Part shown: one piece after another, positions 29,424-39,838 of the stretch | How the letters are laid out: each line of letters begins with the position of its first letter | Position numbering within the stretch: the stretch's first letter is position 1 | Source: Streptococcus canis | GTDB lineage: Bacteria > Bacillota > Bacilli > Lactobacillales > Streptococcaceae | DNA length: 64,000 nucleotides | Direction: 5' to 3' | Assembly: GCF_900636575.1 (NCBI RefSeq) | Contig: NZ_LR134293.1 | Coordinates: 1,799,501 to 1,863,500 of the forward strand | Translations under genes and position numbers: made by a program | The notes under the pieces: model-generated | Told to the model about the DNA's origin: nothing | Databases searched by the model: none | The model's input: the letters and a program-made list of their open reading frames with translations, nothing else

Positions 29424-30701
29424 GTGATGACTACCTATGATAGCATTTCCTGGATTCATACCTTTAAGGCTAATGGTCGCAAGACCGATTTGGCCAGAAT
29501 GGCTTGGTTACTTGAAGCATTAGGTCGGCCACAAGACAAATTCCCTGCTATTCACGTTGTTGGAACTAACGGCAAGGGCTCTGTGACAGCCTACTTACAG
29601 CATATCCTGTCAACTTCTGGTTATCAGGTCGGAACCTTTACATCTCCTTTTATCGTTTCTTTTCACGATCGGATTTGCCTTAATGGTCAACCCATTTCAG
29701 ATCAAGACTTGGCGCAATGTGTGAGCGTGATTAGACCTGTTCTCACTAAAATGTCCCTTGAAACAAATTGGGATCGACCTACTGAGTTTGAGTTGGTAAC
29801 GCTCATGATGTTTTACTACTTTGCCAATCTTAGACCTGTTGATATTGCCATTATTGAGGCAGGGATTGGAGGGAAGACCGACGCAACCAATGTTTTTCAT
29901 GCTCTGGCCGTCGTATGCCCTTCCATTAGTTTTGACCACCAAGAACGTTTAGGTTATACGTTAGCTGATATTGCTCAACAAAAAGCTGGTGTTATCAAGG
30001 CTAAAGAACCCGTTATTATCGGTCAACTTGAGCAGGAGGCTAGTCAAGTCTTTCAGCAAGTCACCCAAAAATCCGGTTCACACCTCTACCAATTAGGAAA
30101 AGATTTTTTGCTAAATCCTTCAGGAAAGACATTTTCTTTTCAACACGATAATCTGACCTTAACCAAACTCCGACTCAAACTATTAGGTCGGCATCAAACA
30201 GCAAATGCCTGCCTTGCTATTATGACTGCCCAATTATTAACCAAAACCTTTCCAAATATTTCTCCCAAAAGCATTCAAAGAGGGATTGAGGCAACAACTT
30301 GGCCTGGGCGGTCCGAATTTATCCGACCTAATCTTCTATTAGATGGCGCCCATAATCCAGATTCCATTGCCAAATTAAAGTGTCTATTGCAGGAAGAATT
30401 TCCCAACCGCCATATCCATATTCTCTTTGCCGGTCTCAAGCGTAAGCCCTTGGCCGACTTGCTGGCACAACTAGAACCTTTTGATATTTCTGTAACTACT
30501 TTTGATTTTCCAGAAGCAAACCCTCTTAACAACTATCCTAACAAGTATCACCGTGTTAACGATTTTGCCAAGTGGTTACAAGTCTCTTTGACATCTGAAG
30601 ATCTCTTTGTGGTCACAGGCTCCCTTTACTTTATTTCAGAAGTAAGACAATTTTGCCTAAGTAAAGAGAGTCTCTTCAAAACATCTCCTATCACTAACTA
30701 A
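29424..30701 (+). CDS. folC: Folylpolyglutamate synthase / dihydrofolate synthase (FolC)
   Basis: Mur-ligase-family enzyme that adds glutamate to dihydropteroate and folates, about 425 aa. The ATP loop is VVGTNGKGSVTAYLQ (about residue 46), the omega-loop/metal region TEFELVTLMMFYYF and GGKTDATN follow, and the C-terminal LDGAHNPDSI motif is present. GTG (29424) and ATG (29427) are adjacent; either may be used. No other folate genes are near, so this may be a second, unlinked folC copy as in other streptococci. Confidence 0.9.
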   Translation: MMTTYDSISWIHTFKANGRKTDLARMAWLLEALGRPQDKFPAIHVVGTNGKGSVTAYLQHILSTSGYQVGTFTSPFIVSFHDRICLNGQPISDQDLAQCVSVIRPVLTKMSLETNWDRPTEFELVTLMMFYYFANLRPVDIAIIEAGIGGKTDATNVFHALAVVCPSISFDHQERLGYTLADIAQQKAGVIKAKEPVIIGQLEQEASQVFQQVTQKSGSHLYQLGKDFLLNPSGKTFSFQHDNLTLTKLRLKLLGRHQTANACLAIMTAQLLTKTFPNISPKSIQRGIEATTWPGRSEFIRPNLLLDGAHNPDSIAKLKCLLQEEFPNRHIHILFAGLKRKPLADLLAQLEPFDISVTTFDFPEANPLNNYPNKYHRVNDFAKWLQVSLTSEDLFVVTGSLYFISEVRQFCLSKESLFKTSPITN

Positions 30702-30702
30702 G

Positions 30703-30762
30703 AAAAAACGATACTCATAGCTTGGAAGGTTTTCCTCAAAACTGCTAGTATCGTTTTTTTTT
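30703..30762. terminator. Bidirectional terminator between folC and gor
   Basis: AAAAAACGATACT (30703-30715) and AGTATCGTTTTTT (30747-30759) form a perfect 13-base stem with an A-run on one side and a T-run on the other. It serves the convergent folC (plus) and gor (minus). Confidence 0.85.
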
Positions 30763-30775
30763 GCTTTTCTATTTT

Positions 30776-32128
30776 TTAGCGCATGGTTACAAATTCTTCT
30801 GAGCCAGTTGGGTGAATAGCAACGGTGTTATCAAAATCTGCCTTGGTTGCTCCCATTTTGATGGCTACTGCAAAGCCCTGAATCATTTCGTCAACTCCAT
30901 ATCCAATCCCGTGAAGACCAACAATTTTTTCGGTATCCCCGACCGTTACCAACTTCATCAGACAAGGTTGGCGATGATTAGTGACAGCAGTAAACATAGA
31001 CGTAAAACGTGATTGATAGGTTTTAACCGCTTCTTGGCCATACTTTTTGACTGCTGCTTCTTCAGATAAGCCAACAGAGCCAATAACAGGATGACTAAAA
31101 ATTACAGTAGCAACATTTTGGTAGTCCAATTTCTCATCTGTTTTGCCATTGAAAAGACGCTCTGATAGGCGGCGTCCAGCTGCCACAGCAACTGGGGTTA
31201 AAGCCAGTTTCCCATTAACATCTCCCACGGCATAAATGCCTTTGACAGACGTGTTTTCATAGGCGTCTGTCTCAATATAGCCTTTATCATTTAACATCAC
31301 ACCAGTTTTATCAAGACCAAAGCCTTCTAAATTAGGCTTACGACCAATCGCCCAAATGAGCTGGTCAACCTCAACTTCTTTGCCATCTTGGAGATATAGG
31401 GTTAAAGAGCTATCCTCGTTTTGAACCACTTTTTTGACTTCTGAATAAGGGTGTAAGCGAGGACCACTAACTGCCATTTCCTCAAGTAAAAGATCCACAA
31501 TGGCCTTGTCAAAACTTCTTAAAGGTCGATCGTAACGGATAAATAAATCTGTCTTTGAGCCCAAGGCTTGTAACACACCTGCCAGTTCGACAGCAATGTA
31601 ACCTGCCCCAACCACAGCTGTGCGTTTTGGTACCTCATCCAAGGCAAAAAAGCCATCCGAGCTGATGCCATATTCTGCCCCTTCAATATCTGGAAAAACA
31701 GGATGACCTCCTGTGGCAATCAAAATATGCGGTGCAGTATAAAGCTGCCCTGCAATTTCGACCGTATGAGCATCTCTGAAAACAGCATAATCGTAAATAC
31801 GGTCAACACCATTCTGCTCAAATCCTCGCTCATAAGAAGCATGAATTCGCTCAATATAAGCTTGGCGATTTGCCTTTAATCGTTTAAAATCAAATGTTTT
31901 CTCCTTAAGGTCAAAGCCATAGTCCTCAGCGTAAGTCCCTAAAATGTCAGCCACTTGAGCGCCGTACCACATGACTTTTTTAGGAACACAGCCTAAATTA
32001 ACACAAGTGCCACCAATCTCTTTTCCTTCAGCTAATAATACTTTAGCGCCGTACATAGCTGCCCTGTTAGCAGAAGCAATTCCTGCACTCCCTCCGCCAA
32101 TGACAATATAATCATAAGGAATAACCAT
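30776..32128 (-). CDS. gor: Glutathione-disulfide reductase
   Basis: FAD/NADPH disulfide oxidoreductase, 450 aa. The FAD motif is [17 protein letters not shown], the redox-active cysteines lie in [13 protein letters not shown], the NADPH motif is [11 protein letters not shown], and the C-terminal active-site histidine is in [12 protein letters not shown]. The last motif and overall length fit glutathione reductase rather than dihydrolipoamide dehydrogenase. The ATG at 32128 has AAAGGTG upstream; a GTG three codons earlier overlaps that site. It probably supports resistance to oxygen stress using glutathione taken up or made elsewhere. Confidence 0.92.
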   Translation of the reverse strand: MVIPYDYIVIGGGSAGIASANRAAMYGAKVLLAEGKEIGGTCVNLGCVPKKVMWYGAQVADILGTYAEDYGFDLKEKTFDFKRLKANRQAYIERIHASYERGFEQNGVDRIYDYAVFRDAHTVEIAGQLYTAPHILIATGGHPVFPDIEGAEYGISSDGFFALDEVPKRTAVVGAGYIAVELAGVLQALGSKTDLFIRYDRPLRSFDKAIVDLLLEEMAVSGPRLHPYSEVKKVVQNEDSSLTLYLQDGKEVEVDQLIWAIGRKPNLEGFGLDKTGVMLNDKGYIETDAYENTSVKGIYAVGDVNGKLALTPVAVAAGRRLSERLFNGKTDEKLDYQNVATVIFSHPVIGSVGLSEEAAVKKYGQEAVKTYQSRFTSMFTAVTNHRQPCLMKLVTVGDTEKIVGLHGIGYGVDEMIQGFAVAIKMGATKADFDNTVAIHPTGSEEFVTMR

Positions 32129-32238
32129 TTTTATCACCTTTTACTTTCTAATACTGATATTTTAACATAACCAGTTAGAAGGCAACTTCTCCTTCATTAA
32201 AACCACTACCGGCCTACTTATTCTGGTCACTTTATTTG

Positions 32239-32267
32239 ACTATATCACAAATCAGAAAGGGACTCAA
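32239..32267 (-). promoter_or_regulatory. Promoter of gor
   Basis: Minus strand TTGAGT (32262-32267), 17 bases, TATAGT (32239-32244). The leader is about 100 bases and includes an ATG-initiated 11-codon frame of uncertain meaning. Confidence 0.6.
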
Positions 32268-32294
32268 CTTTCTGATACAAAGAAAATAAACACT

Positions 32295-32344
32295 AAAAAA
32301 CAGATTCTGACAAGCTGCCAGCAATCTGTTTTTTCTATCTTAAT
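32295..32344 (-). terminator. Terminator of the YlbF-family gene
   Basis: AAAAAACAGATT paired with AATCTGTTTTTT around a 26-base interior that can fold further, placed four bases after the stop at 32349. Confidence 0.8.
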
Positions 32345-32348
32345 TGGC

Positions 32349-32690
32349 TTATTTGACCAAATCTTTCAAAGGTGCAAATACGATACGTTCAATATCACTC
32401 ATATAAACAGACAAGGCCTGTTGTGCTTCAAAATAAGCTTTTAACTGGGCATTGTCTTCAATCTTTTGGCTAAGTTCTTGAATACTGGATTGTTCTTCAG
32501 CTGTTGGCATTTGACCACTTTGCATCATTCCTTGAATCTTTTCTTGCATCGCAACAAACTCGTCAAATAGCTGGCTAGCGACAGCATCTGCTTTAATTGT
32601 CTCTTTCACTTCTAAAACTTTTTGGTATTCTGGCAGAGCACGAACTGCTCTTTCAAGTTGATTAGCATAGTCGTAAATTTCTTGTGACAT
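32349..32690 (-). CDS. YlbF/YmcA-family protein (UPF0342 type)
   Basis: A 113-residue, highly charged, nearly all-helical protein ([44 protein letters not shown]). It resembles the Com_YlbF family, whose Bacillus members form an Fe-S-containing complex guiding RNase Y, but a conserved cysteine cluster is absent here and the streptococcal subgroup is uncharacterised. The ribosome site is AAAAGGAGA. It is a single-gene unit with its own extended -10 (TGGTATGAT, near 32721-32729) and a terminator. Confidence 0.85.
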   Translation of the reverse strand: MSQEIYDYANQLERAVRALPEYQKVLEVKETIKADAVASQLFDEFVAMQEKIQGMMQSGQMPTAEEQSSIQELSQKIEDNAQLKAYFEAQQALSVYMSDIERIVFAPLKDLVK

Positions 32691-32750
32691 GACAGTCTCC
32701 TTTTGTTCATTAATACCTGTATCATACCATAAAAGCCAGTATCTCGCTAT

Positions 32751-33917
32751 CTAAAATTGCTTGACATAGGCACAATAGTCTGTAAAAGCTTGTTGTAAAT
32801 CAAGCATGGTATCAGAAGAGAAGGTATCTAAAATCTCTTGGGCCAGCACCGTCGCTACCACATTTTCCATAATGACACCAGCAGCTGGTAGAGCTGTCGG
32901 ATCAGACCGCTCTACTGTAGCCTTATAAGGTTCATGACTATCAATATCGACTGACATTAGAGGTTTGTACAGGGTTGGAATAGGCTTCATGACCCCTTTA
33001 ATCATAAGGGGCTGCCCATTTGTCATTCCTCCCTCAAAACCACCTAAGTGGTTTGTCTGACGGCCATAACCCTGAACAGAGTCCCAGATGATTTCATCCA
33101 TAACCTGAGATCCCTTTTGGAATCCCATATCAAAGCCAACCCCAAATTCAACTCCTTTAAAGGCATTAATGGATAGAACTGCTTGCGCTAACTTAGCATC
33201 TAATTTTCTGTCCCATTGGACATAGGAACCAAGTCCCGCTGGCACCCCTTGCACTATTGTTTCAATAATACCACCGATAGTATCTCCTTCTTTTTTGATG
33301 GCATCAATATGGGCTTTGATTTCTTCTTCTTGATAAGGGTTGATGATAGACAAGTCCGAATGGCGTGCTGTTTCCCGCATTTCCGCCAGAGACATCCCCT
33401 CAGGACTAGAAATAGCAATCCCTCCAAATACCAAAATATGGTTGAACATCTCAACACCTAACTCAGCCAATAAGCGCTTCGCGATAGCTCCTACAGCCAC
33501 TCGCATGGTTGTTTCTCTGGCAGAGGAACGCTCCAAAGCATTTCTTAAATCGTCAAAATGGTACTTGATGCCCCCAACCAAATCTGCATGCCCTGGTCTA
33601 GGGTGTTTAACGCGCCGCTTGCCTTTTAAACCAGCCTCAACAGCCTCAACAGCCATAACATCCATCCATTTTTGATGATCCTTATTAATTACCGTTAAGG
33701 TAATAGGTGCCCCTGTTGTTTTGCCATGACGAACTCCTGAGGATATTTGAACCCGATCAGTCTCAATAGACATTCTGGCACCTCGGCCATAGCCTCCCTG
33801 ACGTCGCTGTAACTCGTGATCAATATCCGCCGGACAGAGACTTAATCCTGCTGGTATGCCTTCAATAATAGCTGTTAAGGAGGGGCCATGAGATTCCCCT
33901 GCTGTCAAATAGCGCAT
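32751..33917 (-). CDS. aroC: Chorismate synthase
   Basis: Converts EPSP to chorismate using reduced FMN; last step of the shikimate pathway. It is 388 aa from the ATG at 33917 ([20 protein letters not shown], with AAAGGAG upstream). It has the [18 protein letters not shown] and [15 protein letters not shown] motifs, and the [18 protein letters not shown] segment. A 16-codon upstream extension is out of the conserved family. It follows aroD by about 90 bases on the same strand. Confidence 0.96.
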   Translation of the reverse strand: MRYLTAGESHGPSLTAIIEGIPAGLSLCPADIDHELQRRQGGYGRGARMSIETDRVQISSGVRHGKTTGAPITLTVINKDHQKWMDVMAVEAVEAGLKGKRRVKHPRPGHADLVGGIKYHFDDLRNALERSSARETTMRVAVGAIAKRLLAELGVEMFNHILVFGGIAISSPEGMSLAEMRETARHSDLSIINPYQEEEIKAHIDAIKKEGDTIGGIIETIVQGVPAGLGSYVQWDRKLDAKLAQAVLSINAFKGVEFGVGFDMGFQKGSQVMDEIIWDSVQGYGRQTNHLGGFEGGMTNGQPLMIKGVMKPIPTLYKPLMSVDIDSHEPYKATVERSDPTALPAAGVIMENVVATVLAQEILDTFSSDTMLDLQQAFTDYCAYVKQF

Positions 33918-34010
33918 CCTAATCTCCTTTAACTTCGTCTTTTTCTCCATGTAAAGGAAAAACATTACTCCTCGTTGTTTAAGGGAATAATGTTTTGGTC
34001 TTCTCTTTCA

Positions 34011-34697
34011 TTAATGGGAAGTATCTGCTTCTAATACTTCAATCACACGTTTCATATCACTAAGGGTAATCTGACCGGGTGCACTAGCTTGATCAAGTGA
34101 AACAAAAGTCCAAGAAGACCCAACCACATCCCCTGCTAAACGTGATAACCTACCAAGCTTTCCCATAGACATGGTCGCAAATTCTTGTTCAGGATTGAGC
34201 GTCTTAAAACCTCTGGTATAGTTCATCAAATCTAGAACATCTTGTTTGCTCTGGGGCATCACAGCGATTTTAACCACTCGCGGTGCCAACTTGGTCATTT
34301 CGGAGAAGGCTTCCATTAAATTTTCAGGAGTCTCCTCAAAATTATGATAAGACAAGACAAGATTTGGAAAATCAAGCATTTCATGGAAGACGGTCTTATG
34401 ACTGAAATATTCAAAATCAATATAGTCAGGATTATAAATGGCATTGATTTCTTTGATTAAATCAACATATTCCTGATCCGAAAGGGTAATATGTCCCCCT
34501 TCTTGGTCTGTGCGAAGGGTAAAGATAATTTCTCTGCCAGCAAATTTTTCAAAAATAGCTGGCGCTACTGAGACAATGTCTTCCTTAGGAAGAAAGTCCG
34601 CTCGCCATTCAATTAAATTGACGTCTTCATACTTGGAAACATCAATGGCTTGAGCCTCGTCAAAATTTCTTGGCATGACTGGTGCTACAATTCTCAT
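34011..34697 (-). CDS. aroD: 3-dehydroquinate dehydratase, type I
   Basis: Dehydrates 3-dehydroquinate through a Schiff base. It is 228 aa, with the catalytic histidine in [13 protein letters not shown] (about residue 118) and the Schiff-base lysine in [11 protein letters not shown] (about residue 145). It overlaps the upstream methyltransferase by four bases (ATGA) and precedes aroC, so the three probably form one transcript. The other aro genes lie elsewhere. Confidence 0.94.
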   Translation of the reverse strand: MRIVAPVMPRNFDEAQAIDVSKYEDVNLIEWRADFLPKEDIVSVAPAIFEKFAGREIIFTLRTDQEGGHITLSDQEYVDLIKEINAIYNPDYIDFEYFSHKTVFHEMLDFPNLVLSYHNFEETPENLMEAFSEMTKLAPRVVKIAVMPQSKQDVLDLMNYTRGFKTLNPEQEFATMSMGKLGRLSRLAGDVVGSSWTFVSLDQASAPGQITLSDMKRVIEVLEADTSH

Positions 34698-35857
34698 TCT
34701 CGTACCTTTATAGTAAATACCTTTAAATAATTACTTCTTTCATCTGCTTTATTAATAGTAAAGTCACTCGGAAGCTGCTGGAGAGTCATAGACTCAGGAC
34801 GACGACTTCCAAATCCCTTGATAATTTGCTTTTTGAACTGGCTAACAGTCATATTAGCAGCATTTGTTGAAGCGATAATAGTTCCCTTAGGATTCAATAT
34901 GTCCAAGGCCTCTGTGATTAATTTGTGGTAATCCTTGCTCACAGAGAAGGTTTGTTTTTTATTTCTAGCAAAGCTGGGTGGGTCAATCACAATCACATCA
35001 AAGGTTAACTTTTTCCGCTTAGCGTATTTGAAGTATTCAAAAACATCCATCACCACAAAATGATGTGAGGCTAAGTCTAGCCGGTTCTGCTCGAAATGAG
35101 CTAGCGACAATTCCCTTGAGCGTTTAGCCAAGTCCACAGAAGTGGTTTCGATGGCACCACCTATAGCAGCAGCCACAGAAAAGGCAGCTGTATAGGAAAA
35201 CATGTTTAGAAGGGACTTGCCCAAAGCTAAACCATCTACTAGCGCTCTTCTAACATCATGTTGGTCTAGGAAAATACCTGTCATTAAACCATCATTCAAG
35301 AAAACTTGATAGGCCACACCATTTTCCAAAATCGAAAAAGTTTCTTGTGCCTGCTCACCATACAAATGAGCGGATTCAACAGCTGGGCCTTTAAATCGAC
35401 ACTTTTCATAGGCTCCTTTGACCTCAGGAAAAACCTGTTGAAAGGCCTCCATAATCATTTCTTTTTTGTCATAGACAAAAGCATTGTACCATGAAAAGAG
35501 TGCAAAATCTTTATAAAGGTCAACCGTTACCCCTCCAAAATCATCCCCTTCTTGATTAAAAAGGCGATAAGCATTGGTCATATCTGACTGAGCAAAATCA
35601 TGTCTTTTAGCCTTGGCAACTGTGAATAAGTTGACAAAATAAGGCACAGATAAAGTGACCACGTCAGGTCCTAGATACCAACCAATCCCTTTATTTTGCT
35701 TAGAAATATAAGCGGTTCCAATGAAACGATTGGATTTGGTTATCAGTTGAACCAATTGATTCTTTTCCTTTATACCAGGAAAATCTCTTTCATCTAATAA
35801 TTGTACCCCTGCTGTTAACTTCTTTGCGACAAAAGAATCAATATAGAGTTTATCCAT
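34694..35857 (-). CDS. PUA-domain class I SAM-dependent RNA methyltransferase (RlmI-like)
   Basis: A 387-residue protein: an N-terminal PUA-like domain, a central region ([12 protein letters not shown]) and a C-terminal Rossmann methyltransferase with [20 protein letters not shown] (motif I) and [19 protein letters not shown] (motif IV, DPPSF). It resembles RlmI, which makes m5C in 23S rRNA, but the substrate is not proven. The ATG lies only seven bases after a TATAAT box with no room for a ribosome site, so this mRNA may be leaderless. It overlaps aroD by four bases. Confidence 0.85.
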   Translation of the reverse strand: MDKLYIDSFVAKKLTAGVQLLDERDFPGIKEKNQLVQLITKSNRFIGTAYISKQNKGIGWYLGPDVVTLSVPYFVNLFTVAKAKRHDFAQSDMTNAYRLFNQEGDDFGGVTVDLYKDFALFSWYNAFVYDKKEMIMEAFQQVFPEVKGAYEKCRFKGPAVESAHLYGEQAQETFSILENGVAYQVFLNDGLMTGIFLDQHDVRRALVDGLALGKSLLNMFSYTAAFSVAAAIGGAIETTSVDLAKRSRELSLAHFEQNRLDLASHHFVVMDVFEYFKYAKRKKLTFDVIVIDPPSFARNKKQTFSVSKDYHKLITEALDILNPKGTIIASTNAANMTVSQFKKQIIKGFGSRRPESMTLQQLPSDFTINKADERSNYLKVFTIKVRE

Positions 35858-35864
35858 AGTTTTT

Positions 35865-35873
35865 ATTATAACA
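35865..35873 (-). promoter_or_regulatory. Extended -10 promoter of the RlmI-like gene (candidate leaderless)
   Basis: Minus strand TGTTATAAT, then seven bases (AAAAACT), then the ATG. The normal start-site distance would place the mRNA 5' end at the initiation codon. No good -35 was found. Confidence 0.6.
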
Positions 35874-35935
35874 AAATCTGATAAAAAATCCTACTAAATT
35901 TAAACTTATGACAAGCATTAGGCTCATATTTTTGA

Positions 35936-35941
35936 TATAAT
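35936..35941 (+). promoter_or_regulatory. Probable -10 box of ltaS
   Basis: TATAAT 62 bases before the GTG start of ltaS. The -35 region is not clear. Confidence 0.5.
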
Positions 35942-36003
35942 TTAGTTTGAGATTTTATTTGGAGATTATATCTTTAGGAAAAAATGATAAGGAAGTTCCT
36001 ACT

Positions 36004-38187
36004 GTGAAGACATTTAAACCATTTATCATAGGCTTTATCAATACAAGATTAGGATTTATTATTACACTACTCGTCTGCTATTGGCTAAAGACCCTATGGG
36101 CATATCATACAGACTTTTCGCTAGATTTGGGAAACTTATACCAGATCTTTCTAACTATTATCAACCCAATCCCATTAGCATTACTACTATTGGGATTTGC
36201 CCTTTATATTAAGAATACACGAGTCTTCTACATCAGCTCTTGGGTTGTTTATATTATCCTCAACCTGCTCTTAATCTCAAATGCTATTTATTACCGAGAA
36301 TTTTCAGATTTTATCACGGTTAGTGCCATGCTAGCTAGTAGTAAGGTTTCAGCTGGTTTAGGAGACTCTGCCTTAAACCTTCTACGTATTTGGGACATTG
36401 TCTACATTCTTGATTTTATTATTTTGATTAGCATGACTATCACTAAAAAGATCAAAAAAGACTATCGTCCTTTTAATAAGCGTGCAGCTTTTGCTGTCAC
36501 AGCCCTTTCTAGCTTGCTCCTTTCGGTTAACCTCTTTTTAGCAGAAATTGATCGACCCGAACTACTAACACGTGGCTTTTCAAACACTTATATCGTGAGA
36601 GCCTTGGGCTTACCTGCCTTTACATTATACAGTGGTAATCAAACCTATCAAGCTCAAAAAGAACGAAATGGAGCTACTGCAGAAGAATTGGTTGATGTTA
36701 AATCATACGTTAAAGAACATTATGCCGCTCCTGATCCTCAATATTTTGGAATTGGAAAAGGTAAAAATGTTATTGTTATCCACTTGGAAAGTTTCCAACA
36801 ATTCCTTATCGACTACAAATTAAAAGATGGCGATAAAGAATACGAAGTTACACCCTTCATCAACTCTCTCTACCACTCTAAGTCTACATTAGCCTTTTCA
36901 AACTTCTTCCACCAAGTCAAGGCAGGAAAAACATCCGACGCCGAAACCATGATGGAAAATTCTCTATTTGGCTTAAATAGCGGCTCGTTCATGGTTAACT
37001 ATGGAGGAGAAAACACACAATTTGCTACTCCTGGTATTCTTGCTCAAAATGGAGGATACACCAGTGCTGTATTCCACGGGAACGTCGGAACCTTCTGGAA
37101 CCGTAACAATGCTTACAAACAGTGGGGATACAATTACTTCTTTGATTCTAGCTACTTCTCAAAACAAACTGATAAAAACTCTTTCCAATATGGGTTAAAT
37201 GATAAGTATATGTTTAAGGATTCCATTAAGTACCTTGAGCAAATGCAACAGCCTTTCTATACCAAATTTATTACCGTAAGTAATCACTACCCTTATACCA
37301 GTCTAAAAGGCGAAAGCAATGAAGAAGGTTTCCCATTAGCTAAAACAGATGACGAAACCATCAATGGCTATTTTGCTACGGCTAATTACTTAGATTCCGC
37401 CTTAAAATCCTTTTTTGATTATTTGAAGGCAACTGGCCTATATGACAACTCTATCTTTGTTTTATATGGCGACCATTATGGTATTTCCAATTCTCGTAAT
37501 GCTAGCCTTGCACCTCTTCTTGATAAAGATTCTGAGACCTGGTCAGAATACGACAATGCTATGCTGCAGCGCGTTCCTTACATGGTTCATATCCCAGGTT
37601 ATACGAATGGTGGTATTAAGGAAACCTTCGGAGGCGAAATTGATGCCCTACCTACCTTGCTGCACATCCTCGGTATTGATACTAGCAACCTTGTGCAACT
37701 TGGTCAAGACTTGTTATCACCACAAAACAGCCAGATTGTGGCTCAACGTACATCGGGCACCTATATGACACCAGAGTACACCAATTATAGTGGTCGCCTT
37801 TACAACACTCAAACAGGGTTAGAAATTACGAATCCTGATGAGATGACTATGGCTAAAACAAAAGAAATCCGTGCTGCTGTTGCTCGACAGTTAGCAGCCA
37901 GTGACGCTGTCCAAACAGGTGATCTCTTGCGCTTCGATACGGATAACGGTTTAAAAGTGATTGATCCTAATCAATTTATTTACACCAAACAACTAAAACA
38001 GATGAAAGATATTTCAGCTAAACTTGACTCTCATTCAACCAGTTTATATAGTAAAAACGGTAATAAATCAACACAAAAACTCTTTAAAGCACCTTCTTAT
38101 TTGGAACTTAACCCTAAGGAAGCTGAAAAGACAGAGACCGCGACCCCTTCTGAGCCAAAAGAAGAGGAAGGTAAAAACAAACACTAA
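36004..38187 (+). CDS. ltaS: Lipoteichoic acid synthase
   Basis: Polymerises glycerol phosphate from phosphatidylglycerol onto the glycolipid anchor on the outer face of the membrane. About 727 aa from a GTG at 36004 (VKTFKPFIIGFINTRLGF) preceded by AAGGAAG. It has five N-terminal membrane helices and an extracellular sulfatase-fold domain with the catalytic threonine in KAGKTSDAETMMENSLFG, metal sites in HLESFQQF and YGDHYGIS, and a charged C-terminal tail. Nineteen codons of open frame lie upstream of the GTG but begin at a TTG right beside the -10 box, so the GTG is preferred. It is a single-gene unit. Confidence 0.9.
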   Translation: MKTFKPFIIGFINTRLGFIITLLVCYWLKTLWAYHTDFSLDLGNLYQIFLTIINPIPLALLLLGFALYIKNTRVFYISSWVVYIILNLLLISNAIYYREFSDFITVSAMLASSKVSAGLGDSALNLLRIWDIVYILDFIILISMTITKKIKKDYRPFNKRAAFAVTALSSLLLSVNLFLAEIDRPELLTRGFSNTYIVRALGLPAFTLYSGNQTYQAQKERNGATAEELVDVKSYVKEHYAAPDPQYFGIGKGKNVIVIHLESFQQFLIDYKLKDGDKEYEVTPFINSLYHSKSTLAFSNFFHQVKAGKTSDAETMMENSLFGLNSGSFMVNYGGENTQFATPGILAQNGGYTSAVFHGNVGTFWNRNNAYKQWGYNYFFDSSYFSKQTDKNSFQYGLNDKYMFKDSIKYLEQMQQPFYTKFITVSNHYPYTSLKGESNEEGFPLAKTDDETINGYFATANYLDSALKSFFDYLKATGLYDNSIFVLYGDHYGISNSRNASLAPLLDKDSETWSEYDNAMLQRVPYMVHIPGYTNGGIKETFGGEIDALPTLLHILGIDTSNLVQLGQDLLSPQNSQIVAQRTSGTYMTPEYTNYSGRLYNTQTGLEITNPDEMTMAKTKEIRAAVARQLAASDAVQTGDLLRFDTDNGLKVIDPNQFIYTKQLKQMKDISAKLDSHSTSLYSKNGNKSTQKLFKAPSYLELNPKEAEKTETATPSEPKEEEGKNKH

Positions 38188-38206
38188 AAATCTCAACCAT
38201 CTAGTC

Positions 38207-38237
38207 AGAGGCAGGATTATGTTTCCGGCCTCTTTTT
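38207..38237 (+). terminator. Terminator of ltaS
   Basis: AGAGGC (38207-38212) and GCCTCT (38228-38233) with a 15-base loop, followed by TTTTT; 20 bases after the stop. Confidence 0.75.
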
Positions 38238-38455
38238 GTTTGCCTAAGACCTTATTTTAACTACACATGCCGTCCAAAGTCACTACAATTTAGTCCTTCA
38301 CCCAATGTGATGTCCGTCCAGTACCACGAATCACTATCTCCTTCCAGTAACTTCATTGAGCTACCTCCTTATGCTCCTACTAGAGAACAAACTTTTGAGA
38401 AACTCATTCAGTCAGCATCAATCGTTATCTGTCTCTTTCTTATCAACGTTAAAAG
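38238..38455. other. Intergenic stretch between ltaS and rplT terminators
   Basis: Part of a 318-base gene-free interval between two convergent transcripts. A plus-strand 73-codon frame crosses it but has no ribosome site and no recognisable protein features. I see no repeat or RNA signal. Confidence 0.5.
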
Positions 38456-38492
38456 TACAAAAAAGGAGAGAACCTATACGTTCATCTCCTTT
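38456..38492 (-). terminator. Terminator of infC-rpmI-rplT
   Basis: AAAGGAGA (minus strand) paired with TCTCCTTT (38462-38469 and 38485-38492), followed by a T-run; 13 bases past the rplT stop. Confidence 0.8.
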
Positions 38493-38505
38493 AGCTGTGT
38501 TTTGA

Positions 38506-38865
38506 TTATTTGCCAAGTTTTGCTTTAGCTGCATCAGCAAGAGCTGTGAAAGCTGCTGCATCATTAACTGCTAAATCAGCAAGCATTTTACGGTTTACTT
38601 CGATTTCAGCAAGTTTCAAACCATGCATCAATTGTGAGTATGATAAACCGTTCATACGCGCAGCCGCGTTGATACGAGTGATCCATAATTTACGGAAATC
38701 ACGTTTTTTCTGACGACGGTCACGGTATGCATAGTAGTAAGAGTTCATCACTTGCTCTTTTGCAGTACGGAACAAGATGTGTTTTGCTCCATAGTAACCT
38801 TTAGCTAATTTTAAAATACGTTTACGACGTTTGCGTGAAACAACGCCACCTTTAACACGTGCCAT
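38506..38865 (-). CDS. rplT: 50S ribosomal protein L20
   Basis: A 119-residue 23S rRNA-binding protein needed early in 50S assembly. It has the basic start [20 protein letters not shown] and the [23 protein letters not shown] segment. In Firmicutes L20 also represses its own operon by binding the infC leader, and a leader of the right type is present upstream (39700-39832). It is last in the operon. Confidence 0.97.
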   Translation of the reverse strand: MARVKGGVVSRKRRKRILKLAKGYYGAKHILFRTAKEQVMNSYYYAYRDRRQKKRDFRKLWITRINAAARMNGLSYSQLMHGLKLAEIEVNRKMLADLAVNDAAAFTALADAAKAKLGK

Positions 38866-38923
38866 TAATAGTTCTCCTTCAAATAATTCTTATAATGCTA
38901 GTAAATGTCTACAAAACCTAATC

Positions 38924-39121
38924 TTAAAGGCCAGTAACCATTGCTTTGATACGTTTGAAATCTCCTGAGCTTACCAAACCAGCTTTACGAAGATGACGAC
39001 GTTGTTTTTTAGTTTTTCCATGGAAACGGTGTGATGTGAAGGCACGGAAGCGTTTCAAACCGCCTGAACCTGTACGTTTAAAACGTTTAGCTGATGCGCG
39101 GTGTGTTTTTTGTTTTGGCAT
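38924..39121 (-). CDS. rpmI: 50S ribosomal protein L35
   Basis: A 65-residue basic protein with the family start [20 protein letters not shown] and the [22 protein letters not shown] segment. It lies between infC and rplT in the universally conserved order. The ribosome site is GAGGAG. Confidence 0.97.
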   Translation of the reverse strand: MPKQKTHRASAKRFKRTGSGGLKRFRAFTSHRFHGKTKKQRRHLRKAGLVSSGDFKRIKAMVTGL

Positions 39122-39161
39122 TTTAGTATTCTCCTCTTAAGATATAATGAAACTATGACAA

Positions 39162-39692
39162 TTACTTCTTGTCTGAAATGGGTGCAAGTTGCATAAACAT
39201 TTGGCGTCCATCCATTTTTGCTCGTTGCTCAATGATAGCAATATCTTGAGTCGCTTCAGCAAAGTCAGCTAGTACCTTGGCACCAATCTCTTTATGAGTA
39301 ATCATACGTCCTTTGAAACGAATAGAAACCTTGACTTTATTCCCTTTTTCAAGGAACTTACGACCATTACGAAGTTTTGTTTCAAAGTCACCTTTATCGA
39401 TAACTGGACTGAGACGAACTTCTTTTATAGTCACAACGCTTTGTTTTTTGCGTTGTTCTTTCTGTTTCTTTTGATACTCAAATTTGAACTTTCCATAGTC
39501 CATAAGTTTGGCAACAGGAGGAACAGCTTGTGGCTGGATTAAAACCAAGTCAACATTTGAAGCATCAGCCAATGATTGCGCTTCAGATAGTGGTTTAATA
39601 CCTAATTGTTCACCTTCAAGACCAACTAGACGAACTTCGCGAACGCGAATTTCATCATTAATGAATAGATCCTTTTTAGCTATGATCTTCAC
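39162..39692 (-). CDS. infC: Translation initiation factor IF-3
   Basis: Binds the 30S subunit and rejects non-canonical start codons. About 173-176 residues: N-domain ([19 protein letters not shown]), a lysine-rich linker ([13 protein letters not shown]) and a C-domain ending QLAPISDKK. The frame can be opened at a GTG (39690-39692), but that GTG is part of the ribosome site itself (AAAGAGGTG). The family alignment and spacing point instead to ATC (39684-39686) or ATA (39681-39683). A non-AUG start is the rule for infC, where IF-3 limits its own translation through it. Confidence 0.95.
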   Translation of the reverse strand: MKIIAKKDLFINDEIRVREVRLVGLEGEQLGIKPLSEAQSLADASNVDLVLIQPQAVPPVAKLMDYGKFKFEYQKKQKEQRKKQSVVTIKEVRLSPVIDKGDFETKLRNGRKFLEKGNKVKVSIRFKGRMITHKEIGAKVLADFAEATQDIAIIEQRAKMDGRQMFMQLAPISDKK

Positions 39693-39699
39693 CTCTTTA

Positions 39700-39832
39700 T
39701 TTTTTTAGAGAAAAACGAAAGCGGACTTGATAAATCAAGCCCGCACACATAATATTCCAAAGGAATTTGACATGTTAGGGCCAGACAACCTAAGTCGCAA
39801 GGCGAGAAGCTCTCACTTCTGCTTTTCTCATT
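39700..39832 (-). ncRNA. L20-type leader of infC-rpmI-rplT with attenuator
   Basis: On the minus strand the leader holds the conserved core GAGAGCTTCTCGCCTTGCGAC followed by TTAGGTTGTCTGGCCC (about 39776-39815), typical of the Firmicute L20 leader. It ends with a terminator hairpin GCGGGCTTGA/TCAAGTCCGC (39721-39744) and TTTCGTTTTT. L20 binding would favour termination. Confidence 0.88.
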
Positions 39833-39838
39833 GTTACT

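Noticed and set aside
32159..32185. Possible second gor promoter (TAAAAT with a box at 15 bases).
   Set aside because: The spacer is short and the -35 is poor, while a better TTGAGT-17-TATAGT lies upstream.
38307..38528. 73-codon plus-strand frame between ltaS and rplT.
   Set aside because: No ribosome site, it runs through the rplT terminator and into the end of rplT, and the protein has no recognisable features.
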